The notes beneath the pieces are model-generated. The model had not been told where the DNA came from. It did no database searches and worked only from the letters and a program-made list of their open reading frames with translations. Shown one piece after another: positions 50,278 to 57,812 of a stretch of DNA of 64,000 nucleotides. The DNA is taken from assembly GCF_003867015.1 (NCBI RefSeq), contig NZ_CP032548.1:935001-999000 (forward strand), in the 5' to 3' direction. The number at the start of each line of letters is the position of its first letter. Position 1 is the first letter of the stretch. Position numbers and translations under genes: made by a program. The stretch comes from Tenacibaculum singaporense. Lineage in GTDB: Bacteria > Bacteroidota > Bacteroidia > Flavobacteriales > Flavobacteriaceae.

Positions 50278-50463
50278 ATGAATATAGATGTTGATGTTTT
50301 AAAAGAAGATCTCTACGATAAAATAGCCGAAATTAATGATGAAAATGTGTTAAAAGCAATCCACACGTTAGTTGATAACATGAAAAATGAAACTTTTGAA
50401 GAGGCTACAACAGAAAAAAGAGATCTTACAGGATATATTAAAGAATGGGTGAAAAATATGTAA
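50278..50463 (+). CDS. Small hypothetical protein between thyA and folA, 61 aa
   Basis: Not recognised. Starts MNIDVDVLKEDLYDKIAEIND and is predicted to be mostly helical and acidic, ending TGYIKEWVKNM. Length and helix pattern resemble small antitoxin-type or helper proteins of Bacteroidota, but no toxin gene is adjacent. Its ATG follows an exact -7 box and folA starts 18 bases after its stop, so the two genes probably share a transcript. Confidence 0.6.
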   Translation: MNIDVDVLKEDLYDKIAEINDENVLKAIHTLVDNMKNETFEEATTEKRDLTGYIKEWVKNM

Positions 50464-50481
50464 GCCACACAAACTAAACTT

Positions 50482-50967
50482 ATGATCACACTCATAGCTG
50501 CAATTGCAAAAAACAATGCTTTAGGGAAAGATAATGACTTAATTTGGCACTTACCTGCCGATTTAAAACGCTTTAAAAAAGTTACTACAGGACATCCTAT
50601 TTTAATGGGACGAAATACTTTTGAAAGTATTGGAAAACCTTTGCCTAATCGTACATCCATAATAATTACTCGAAACAATAACTACTTTGTTGATGGCTGT
50701 TTAATGGCTAATAGTATTGAGCAAGCTATAGAGTTGACTGAAGGAAAAGATGCATTTATTATAGGTGGAGCGCAAATTTATAAGGATGCTTTAGAACAAA
50801 ATTTAGTTGATAGGTTAGATATAACTCTTTTGCATCACGAATTCGAAGCAGATGCTTTTTTCCCTGAAATAAATATGGAAATATGGAAAGAAGTAGCAAG
50901 GGAAGATTTTAAAGCTGATGAAAAAAATAAATATGACTATAGCTTCGTTTCTTATGAGAAGCGTTAA
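50482..50967 (+). CDS. folA: Dihydrofolate reductase
   Basis: A 161-aa enzyme that reduces dihydrofolate with NADPH. Signature LIAAIAKNNALGKDNDLIWHLPADLKRFKK (residues 3-32), PILMGRNTFESIGKPLPNRT, and AFIIGGAQIYKDAL. Length is normal. It restores the folate used by ThyA, encoded just upstream, so the local cluster supports dTMP synthesis. Confidence 0.97.
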   Translation: MITLIAAIAKNNALGKDNDLIWHLPADLKRFKKVTTGHPILMGRNTFESIGKPLPNRTSIIITRNNNYFVDGCLMANSIEQAIELTEGKDAFIIGGAQIYKDALEQNLVDRLDITLLHHEFEADAFFPEINMEIWKEVAREDFKADEKNKYDYSFVSYEKR

Positions 50968-51023
50968 CTTTTGTTATCCTAAACTTGTTTTAGAATTTCA
51001 TCCTTATACTCAGAAAACTCAAA

Positions 51024-51917
51024 ATGTCAATACAACTTACTGAAATATCAAAAACTTACGGAACACAAAAAGCAGTAAATAATATTTCCTTTTCAGCAAA
51101 AAAAGGAGAAATAGTTGGTTTTTTAGGCCCCAATGGAGCTGGGAAATCTACAACAATGAAAATCTTAACAGGGTTTATTCAACCTTCAGAAGGAACTGTA
51201 TTGGTAAGTGGAATTGATGTAATATCAAATCCTATTGAAGCACAAAAAAAGATAGGTTATTTACCAGAGCATAACCCGTTGTATTTAGATATGTATGTAC
51301 GAGAGTATTTACAGTTTCAAGCATCTCTACACAACATAGAAAACTCTAAGGTTAATGAGACTATTGAAAAAGTAGGGTTAACGATTGAAGCACACAAGAA
51401 AATTAATCAACTATCTAAAGGATATCGCCAAAGAGTTGGTTTAGCAGCGGCTATATTACATGACCCAGAAGTGTTGATTCTAGATGAACCAACAACAGGA
51501 TTAGACCCAAATCAATTAGTTGAAATACGTCAATTAATTAAAGAACTAGGAAAAGATAAAACAGTACTACTATCTACACACATTATGCAAGAAGTAGAAG
51601 CAATGTGTGACAGAGTTATAATTATTAATAAAGGAGAAATAGTAATTAACAAACCTATTTCAGAACTTAAAACAGATAATGAACAAGTAATTAAAGTAAC
51701 GTTTGATTATAAATTAGAAGAACAGTTTATAAAACGCTTACCTAATATAGTATCGTATAAAAACACTTTAGAAAATAACTGGATACTTGTTTTTAATTCA
51801 AAAGAAGATATGCGTCCAGTAATTTTTGACTTTGCACAAGAAAACGGGTTAAAAATTCTAGGATTAAATACCGAAAATAAAAACTTAGAAAGTTTATTTA
51901 GAGAGTTAACTCAATAG
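51024..51917 (+). CDS. gldA: GldA-type ABC transporter ATPase (gliding motility)
   Basis: A 297-aa cytoplasmic ABC ATPase. Walker A GPNGAGKSTTMKIL (about residues 37-50), signature LSKGYRQRVGLAAAILHDP, Walker B VLILDEPTTGLDPNQ, and H-loop LSTHIMQEVEAMCD. The start MSIQLTEISKTYGTQKAVNNIS and the C-terminal domain (150 residues after the NBD) match GldA of flavobacteria, part of the GldAFG transporter needed for gliding in Flavobacterium johnsoniae. The gldF and gldG genes are not in the window. The general ABC assignment is certain; GldA is very likely. Confidence 0.88.
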   Translation: MSIQLTEISKTYGTQKAVNNISFSAKKGEIVGFLGPNGAGKSTTMKILTGFIQPSEGTVLVSGIDVISNPIEAQKKIGYLPEHNPLYLDMYVREYLQFQASLHNIENSKVNETIEKVGLTIEAHKKINQLSKGYRQRVGLAAAILHDPEVLILDEPTTGLDPNQLVEIRQLIKELGKDKTVLLSTHIMQEVEAMCDRVIIINKGEIVINKPISELKTDNEQVIKVTFDYKLEEQFIKRLPNIVSYKNTLENNWILVFNSKEDMRPVIFDFAQENGLKILGLNTENKNLESLFRELTQ

Positions 51918-51935
51918 AAAAATAACAACCTAAAA

Positions 51936-51975
51936 AGAAAGACTCCTTGCATACATTATGTAAGGAGTTTTTTGT
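51936..51975 (+). terminator. Intrinsic terminator of gldA
   Basis: ACTCCTTGCATA / TATGTAAGGAGT stem then TTTTTTG, about 25 bases past the stop. Confidence 0.85.
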
Positions 51976-52199
51976 TTTACTTACTTGGTATCTCTAAAGT
52001 TTAAGCCTTACTATTTAAAAAAGTAAGGGTGATTTTCCCCTTTTTACTACCTGTAATTCTATTAGAAAATATTTAGGAGAAACTACTTTTTTAAAAGAGT
52101 TTTTCATTGCGGTTACTCTTGGTAAGAGCGATTAATTTTACAATGTCTGATTGCTAACCCTTCAATCTACAAGCAAAACTAACCAAACTTACTATTAAA

Positions 52200-52775
52200 A
52201 TGATTTTTGAAATATTACAAATCATTACCGAAGAACTAAATGATTATTTCGACGAAAAAGCTGTAGACCTATCAAATATAGCTATGGCGGACGGAGATGG
52301 AAATTCCCCAGCAAACACTCCAGATATTTCGTTAACATTAATCAATACACAAGAAGAATTTGCGCTAAAAAATACTTCTAACAATCGTGTAGAAGGAACT
52401 ACAGTTAGTTACAGAAATCCAAAAGTATATTTAAACCTTTATGTTTTATTCAGTGTAGATAAATCCAGTTATGCTGAATCTTTAAAGAGTTTAACAAAAA
52501 TATTAGCCTTTTTCCAGGGGAAAAAAGTATTCACACATCAAAACACCAACTTTGAAGGTATAGATGGATTAGGAGACCTAAAGACGTTTAAGTTTATTAC
52601 CCAACTATATACACCTTCTTTTGAAGAGTTAAATTATATATGGGGAACCTTAGGAGGTAAGCAGTACCCATCTGTACTTTACAAAATAACATTACTAGAA
52701 ATAGAAAGGGATGTTGTAACTAATGAAGGAACAGTAGTCTCAGGTATTGAACAACAATCAATAATTAAAAATTAA
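52200..52775 (+). CDS. DUF4255 protein, cap/tube-terminator of contractile injection system (Afp16/Pvc16-like)
   Basis: A 191-aa protein. DUF4255 proteins close the distal end of the contractile tube (Afp16/Pvc16 group). Visible features are the helical start (MIFEILQIITEELNDYF), ANTPDISLTLINTQEE, and VYLNLYVLFSVDK followed by SLTKILAFFQGKKVF, typical of the family. It is the first gene of the operon, about 280 bases after gldA. The next gene starts immediately at its stop (ATG directly after TAA). The structural role is known for the family; here it is inferred from similarity and position. Confidence 0.85.
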   Translation: MIFEILQIITEELNDYFDEKAVDLSNIAMADGDGNSPANTPDISLTLINTQEEFALKNTSNNRVEGTTVSYRNPKVYLNLYVLFSVDKSSYAESLKSLTKILAFFQGKKVFTHQNTNFEGIDGLGDLKTFKFITQLYTPSFEELNYIWGTLGGKQYPSVLYKITLLEIERDVVTNEGTVVSGIEQQSIIKN

Positions 52776-53852
52776 ATGATTATGTACAAAACACTGTTCA
52801 ATATCAATATATACCACTCTTACTTCCTAAACGAAGGAGAACGAACTTTTTTCGAATTAAATGGAGGAAATAATGGAGTAACACCTCTTACAGAAGAAGA
52901 AAAAAAACGTTTAGAAGAACAATATGATATCAGCAAGTTTCTATCAATTCAACCTACTGAAGAAACTAGAAAAAGTTTAAAAAATCACAGACTATTACTT
53001 AGAAACCATAAAAAGGGAGTTCGAGTACTATCAGAAACAATAAAAGTAACTACAGAAGAAGGAAATCAAGAAGTAGATAGATATAGTCCAATAATTATCT
53101 TATCTGATTCACTAACGTTAACTTTTTACTTAAAAGTACATCATCCTTATTTTGAAAATTTTTCTAACATAATTGAAAAGAAAGAGCAGCAATTATATTA
53201 CTTATCAAACAAAAGTTCCTCAGCAATCAATTTATTTGAAACAATTTCAGAAGTAAAAAAATGGAGTTCTTTTTTGATTTCAGATAGTGAAACAAGAAAG
53301 CTTTTACATCAACTAGAAAGTGAAAAAGAACTTGAAACAGTTACACCAAACTTAGTAACTATTGCAAATGTAGAAGCATCAGAGTTAGATACTATTGAGT
53401 CTAAAATAACGAAGGCTATTCCTTTAAATGTAGAAGAGCAAAAGGTACTAGGTATAATCAACTCTTTTGTAAAAAGAATTAAAAATAGTGGAGTAATAGG
53501 TGTTGTTCAAATCCAGATATCAGGAGACAACAATACCAATTTAACAGAGGAAGTATTAGCCAAGAATGAAGAAACAGAAGTCTTTGATGTATCAAAACAA
53601 TGCTTGTTAAAAGAGTTTCCTGAGTTTACTATTTGCATTGAAAATAGGAATACATTTTGGCGTTACACAAAAAGAAGTGAAAACCTTGTAATGACTACAT
53701 CAGAAGAAAAACCATTGACACTTAATGGGCGTGTAGAGATAGAGAAACAAGACGTTATACCAGAACCACAAGAAGATTATTATTTCCCTAATCCTACTCC
53801 TGAAAGTATTAAGAAAGAATCACAAAATTATTATTCGGAAGTATTTATATAA
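52776..53852 (+). CDS. Unrecognised injection-system protein, 358 aa
   Basis: Not recognised. Starts at the base after the DUF4255 stop (MIMYKTLFNINIYHSYFLNEG). It is soluble, without signal peptide or membrane span, with beta-rich N- and central parts (YSPIIILSDSLTLTFYLKVHH) and acidic linkers. The C-terminus ends with a proline-rich, acidic segment (VIPEPQEDYYFPNPTPESI). Adjacent to the cap gene and upstream of the sheath, it may be a cap adaptor or another terminal structural part. I cannot name a family. The tight spacing on both sides (0 and 29 bases) shows it belongs to the operon. Confidence 0.8.
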   Translation: MIMYKTLFNINIYHSYFLNEGERTFFELNGGNNGVTPLTEEEKKRLEEQYDISKFLSIQPTEETRKSLKNHRLLLRNHKKGVRVLSETIKVTTEEGNQEVDRYSPIIILSDSLTLTFYLKVHHPYFENFSNIIEKKEQQLYYLSNKSSSAINLFETISEVKKWSSFLISDSETRKLLHQLESEKELETVTPNLVTIANVEASELDTIESKITKAIPLNVEEQKVLGIINSFVKRIKNSGVIGVVQIQISGDNNTNLTEEVLAKNEETEVFDVSKQCLLKEFPEFTICIENRNTFWRYTKRSENLVMTTSEEKPLTLNGRVEIEKQDVIPEPQEDYYFPNPTPESIKKESQNYYSEVFI

Positions 53853-53881
53853 ACAAAAATTAAAATTTAAAACAAGTAATT

Positions 53882-56035
53882 ATGTCAGCGTACAAAACAC
53901 CAGGAGTCTACGTAGAGGAAATTGTAAAGTTTCCGCCTTCGGTAGCTCAAGTAGAAACAGCAATTCCAGCTTTTATTGGTTATACCGAGAGAGCAACTAA
54001 TAAGGTTAAAGGAGATTTGAAAGGAATTCCTACTCGAATAACATCGATGTTGGAATATGAAACATATTTTGGAGGAGCAAAACCAGAAACAACAATTCAA
54101 GTAAAAATTACAGATGTAAGAGTTAATGGAGCTAACGAAAGGAATATTGTAGTTAATCAACCATCCGAAAGAGAACCTTTTTTAATGTATTACTCTATGC
54201 AAATGTACTTTGCTAATGGAGGCGGACCATGTTATATTGTTTCTGTAGGTAGATATGGAGATGATTTAGATACAAACGATACAAAAATTGTTAATGTAAA
54301 CGACATTGATTTAATGACTCATTTTACCCAAGGATTAAATGATGTAAGAAAAGTTGATGAACCAACATTAATTTTGTTTCCAGATGCAACTGCAATTTCG
54401 TCTGATACAACTTTTTATGATCTTTATGAACTAGCATTACAACAGTGTAACGAATTACAAGATCGTTTTACGATTATTGATACAAGATCTTATGACGCTG
54501 ATAGTCCAACCGACCCTAATATAGGTATACTAAGAAGTGAAATAGGTTTAGGAAAAGATTACCTTAAGTATGGAGCAGCTTATTACCCACATTTAAAAAC
54601 AATTTTAGACTATAAGTTCGATAAAAACAGTGTAAGTATTACCCATGTAAATGAAGCAGATCCACAAGCAAAAGTTGTAATTACAAACAATTTAAATGCT
54701 ATAGATGTTGCAGCAGCTGTAAAGAGTATTTCTGATAAATCTGGAGCTACAGACTTAGCAGGTTCTTTGGCAGAGGTTGTAAATTATTTATATAGTATAA
54801 ATACAGGAGGAAAAGAAGGACTTAATTTAGAAGAAAGAAATTCTGAGTCTAAAGATTATACAGGAGCAAGACCATTGACATTACACGGTAATTTAGTAAA
54901 GTTATTAAGTGACTTGGAAGCGTTAATTGATGTGAAAAGTAAAATTAATGTTGAGGCAAAAGCCGCAATATCTGCTCTTGAAGATGAATTAGCTGCTGCG
55001 GCAGATGTTACAGATATTCAAGGGAAACTAGCAGCTTTTAATTTATTATTTGAGGACACAGATAAGGTTGAGCAAGTATTTGAAGAGTTATCAAAATTAA
55101 CAATTAATTTAAAAAACTTTATTGATGATGGTAACACTACTAAAATTAAGAATGTAATTGAAAATAATACTTCGAATATTGTAGATGAGGTAAACAAATT
55201 GATTACAATTACAATGCCTGCTTCACCAGCAGAAATAGCTCCAGTAGCAAAAGGAGATACTACAATTTTTGATGGAATTGAAACTTCTTGGGATACTTTA
55301 AAGGCTTCTATTGTTGATGAGGTAGCAGTTGGTCCTCAAAATATAGATTTAGATACAAATAATGGAGAATTGCACGGTAGAAGTTTAGGAAGTATAGAGA
55401 GTTCAGATAATGAAACATACAACCTAATTTTAACTGAAATAGGAAACTTACCATTAGTATTACCACCTAGTAGTGCAATGGCAGGAGTATATGCGAGAGT
55501 TGATTCAGATAGAGGAGTATGGAAGGCACCAGCCAATGTAGGTCTTACTTATGTTATGGAGCCTACAGTAAAAGTTTCCCATGAAGATCAACAAAACTTA
55601 AATGTAGATACAGTTGCAGGTAAATCAATCAATGCCATTAGATCATTCGTTGGAAAAGGAAACTTAGTTTGGGGAGCGAGAACCCTTGCAGGAAATGATA
55701 ACGAGTGGAGATATGTATCTGTAAGACGTTTCTTCAACATGGCAGAAGAGTCAATCAAAAAAGCATCAGAACAATTTGTTTTCGAACCTAATGATAAAAA
55801 CACTTGGGTGCGTGTAAAAGCAATGATTGACAACTTCTTAACACAACAATGGAGAGCAGGAGCACTTGCAGGTCCTACACCAGAAAAAGCATTTTATGTA
55901 AGTGTTGGTTTAGGAGAAACCATGACTGCTCAAGATGTTTTAGAAGGAAATATGATCATAGAAATAGGTATGGCAGTAGTACGTCCAGCTGAATTTATCA
56001 TCCTTAAATTCTCTCACAAAATGCAAGAAGCATAA
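53882..56035 (+). CDS. Contractile tail sheath protein
   Basis: A 717-aa sheath subunit, whose contraction drives the tube. N-terminus KTPGVYVEEIVKFPPSVAQVETAIPAFIGYT is the sheath signature; core blocks follow (PTLILFPDATAI, FTIIDTRSYD, YYPHLKT). The C-terminal part has LPPSSAMAGVYARVDSDRGVWKAPAN (residues 527-552), RSFVGKGNLVWGARTL and the final domain IIEIGMAVVRPAEFIILKFSH. Between about residues 246 and 505 is an insertion of about 260 residues rich in helices that separates the two core halves; typical sheaths have a much shorter link here. Only one sheath gene is seen, unlike Afp with three. Confidence 0.95.
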   Translation: MSAYKTPGVYVEEIVKFPPSVAQVETAIPAFIGYTERATNKVKGDLKGIPTRITSMLEYETYFGGAKPETTIQVKITDVRVNGANERNIVVNQPSEREPFLMYYSMQMYFANGGGPCYIVSVGRYGDDLDTNDTKIVNVNDIDLMTHFTQGLNDVRKVDEPTLILFPDATAISSDTTFYDLYELALQQCNELQDRFTIIDTRSYDADSPTDPNIGILRSEIGLGKDYLKYGAAYYPHLKTILDYKFDKNSVSITHVNEADPQAKVVITNNLNAIDVAAAVKSISDKSGATDLAGSLAEVVNYLYSINTGGKEGLNLEERNSESKDYTGARPLTLHGNLVKLLSDLEALIDVKSKINVEAKAAISALEDELAAAADVTDIQGKLAAFNLLFEDTDKVEQVFEELSKLTINLKNFIDDGNTTKIKNVIENNTSNIVDEVNKLITITMPASPAEIAPVAKGDTTIFDGIETSWDTLKASIVDEVAVGPQNIDLDTNNGELHGRSLGSIESSDNETYNLILTEIGNLPLVLPPSSAMAGVYARVDSDRGVWKAPANVGLTYVMEPTVKVSHEDQQNLNVDTVAGKSINAIRSFVGKGNLVWGARTLAGNDNEWRYVSVRRFFNMAEESIKKASEQFVFEPNDKNTWVRVKAMIDNFLTQQWRAGALAGPTPEKAFYVSVGLGETMTAQDVLEGNMIIEIGMAVVRPAEFIILKFSHKMQEA

Positions 56036-56079
56036 GTAAACTAACTAACCAAAAAATTATAAATAAAAAATAAAGAATC

Positions 56080-56526
56080 ATGGCAGAATCATATCCAATG
56101 CCAAAGTTTTCCTTCGAGGTAACCTTTGGAGATACGAAATTTAATTGTACAGAAGTATCAGGGTTAAGTTTTGATAATAAAGTAATAGAATATCGTGGAG
56201 GAGCAGATAAAGAATACCACAAATCAAAACAACCAGGCTTGTTCGAGTATAGTAACATTACTATGAAGAGAGGAACCTTTGTAGATGAAAGTAAACAGTT
56301 TTACAAGCAATGGGCTAAAACAGTTTATTTCCAAGAAGGAGGTGAGCAGTTTAGAGGAGACTTAACCATCAAGTTATTAGATGAGACAGGGCAACCAGCA
56401 GTAGTATGGGAAGCTCAGAATGCTTATATCACTAAAGTACAGCCTACAGATTTAAAAGCGGATGGTAATGAAATTGCCATTGAAACTGCTGAATGGGCAA
56501 TTGAGAAGCTAAAAATGTCATCGTAA
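56080..56526 (+). CDS. Inner tube protein (Afp1/Pvc1-like)
   Basis: A 148-aa tail-tube subunit (MAESYPMPKFSFEVTFGDTKFNC, ITMKRGTF) with the T4 gp19/Hcp-type two-sheet fold expected from alternating beta strands. It stacks as hexamers to form the tube inside the sheath. The gene starts 44 bases after the sheath and ends with its stop overlapping the next ATG at 56526. No Cys pairs or cargo-like addition. Confidence 0.93.
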   Translation: MAESYPMPKFSFEVTFGDTKFNCTEVSGLSFDNKVIEYRGGADKEYHKSKQPGLFEYSNITMKRGTFVDESKQFYKQWAKTVYFQEGGEQFRGDLTIKLLDETGQPAVVWEAQNAYITKVQPTDLKADGNEIAIETAEWAIEKLKMSS

Positions 56527-56963
56527 TGAGCTATCATCCACCAGTAGGATTTAGTTTTAAAGTAGAGTTTGAAGACATCTCAACTTCAAGCGGCGACAAC
56601 TCATTTCAATCAGTTTCAGGTCTCACTGTAGACCTTGAAACTGAAGAAATAGCCGAAGGAGGAGAAAACAGATTCAAGCATAAAATACCCGTACGTTCCA
56701 AATATCCAAATTTAGTGTTGAAAAGAGGGATGCTTGTAGACTCGGAAGTAATCAAGTGGTGTAAAAAAGCTTTAGGAAACTTTGAAATACAACCTGTAAA
56801 CATCAATGTAATGTTATTAGGAGAAGACGAACAAGCCATACAAACTTGGAATGTAAAACATGCATATCCTGTAAAATGGAATGTAGGTGACTTTAACGCT
56901 GAAGAAAGTAAACTGGTTATTGAAACACTTGAGTTAACCTATAATTATTTTAAAATAGTATAA
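56526..56963 (+). CDS. Tube-initiator protein (Afp5/Pvc5-like)
   Basis: A 145-aa second tube-type protein (YHPPVGFSFKVEFEDIS, FQSVSGLTVDLETEEIAEGGENRFKHKIP). In Afp-like systems the second tube protein sits at the base, attached to the baseplate. Overlaps the first tube gene stop by one base (TAATG), and is followed by the short DUF5908-type gene after 1 base. Distinct from the first tube protein in sequence. Confidence 0.9.
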   Translation: MSYHPPVGFSFKVEFEDISTSSGDNSFQSVSGLTVDLETEEIAEGGENRFKHKIPVRSKYPNLVLKRGMLVDSEVIKWCKKALGNFEIQPVNINVMLLGEDEQAIQTWNVKHAYPVKWNVGDFNAEESKLVIETLELTYNYFKIV

Positions 56964-56964
56964 G

Positions 56965-57126
56965 ATGCCTATTACCATCAAAGAACTACATATCAAGATT
57001 AATGTGGATGAAAAATCAGTATCACAAGGGAAGACGAGTGGATCAAAAAACGGAAATACTGCAGCTATAGTTTCAGCATGTGTGGAAGAAGTAATGGATA
57101 TTCTTGAAAGGCAAAAACAACGATAA
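56965..57126 (+). CDS. DUF5908-type small injection-system protein, 53 aa (Afp6/Pvc6-like)
   Basis: A short gene easily missed by size filters: MPITIKELHIKINVDEKSVS, then a polar linker and a helical end (IVSACVEEVMDILERQKQR). The start pattern MPIxIKELHIKxxV and the length fit the DUF5908/Afp6 group of small proteins encoded between the tube and LysM genes. Its stop overlaps the next ATG (TAATG at 57124-57128), and it begins 1 base after the previous stop, so it is translationally coupled on both sides. Function in the family is not well defined. Confidence 0.82.
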   Translation: MPITIKELHIKINVDEKSVSQGKTSGSKNGNTAAIVSACVEEVMDILERQKQR

Positions 57127-57812
57127 TGAGTCAAGGAGAATTAAAAAAATTAGTAATAAAGGCCTATTCTGACGATAAGTTTAAGGATGAAGTAGCCAAT
57201 GGAGAGTTTACAACACTTATAAACCCAGAAAAGTATATGATTGCTTATAAGCCAGAATATACTGAAGAGCAAGGGCAAGGTACAAGTGGTTATCAACCTA
57301 AGTTTACAAGAATACCTCCTCAAGAATTAGATTTAGACTTGTTATTTGATAGTAGTGGAGCCATTGACGGAAAAAGTGATCTAAAAGATGGAATCATAGA
57401 TAAAATAGAAGCATTCAAAAAAATTGTATTCGAATATAAAGGAGAGGAGCACAAACCTAACTATTTAATGATTAAATGGGGAGCTCTCCTTTTTAAAGGC
57501 TCTTTAGTCGATCTTTCTATAGAATATAAATTGTTTGCACCAGATGGAACACCATTACGTGCCAGTGCAAAGCTTAAGGTAAAAGGTACTATTGATGATG
57601 ATTTAAGAGTAGCAAGAGAAAACAATCAGTCGCCAGATTTAACACACTATCGTAAAGTAAAGTCAGGAGACACTTTGCCACTTATGTGTCATCGTATTTA
57701 TGGAGACTCCAAGTATTATTTAGAAGTAGCTCGCGTTAATAAAATAATGCAGTTCAGAAAATTACAACCTGGTCAAGAAATTTTTTTTCCACCCTTACAA
57801 AAATTCGCATAA
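57126..57812 (+). CDS. LysM-domain baseplate protein (Afp7/Pvc7-like)
   Basis: A 228-aa protein. The first 170 residues are a beta-rich domain (TLINPEKYMIAYKPEY) typical of the CIS tube-adaptor family; the last 50 form a LysM motif (YRKVKSGDTLPLMCHRIYGDSKYYLEVARVN, ending GQEIFFPP). In related systems it links the tube to the spike and baseplate. Neighbours are directly coupled (1-base overlap upstream, 0-base gap downstream). The order matches Afp7. Confidence 0.92.
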   Translation: MSQGELKKLVIKAYSDDKFKDEVANGEFTTLINPEKYMIAYKPEYTEEQGQGTSGYQPKFTRIPPQELDLDLLFDSSGAIDGKSDLKDGIIDKIEAFKKIVFEYKGEEHKPNYLMIKWGALLFKGSLVDLSIEYKLFAPDGTPLRASAKLKVKGTIDDDLRVARENNQSPDLTHYRKVKSGDTLPLMCHRIYGDSKYYLEVARVNKIMQFRKLQPGQEIFFPPLQKFA

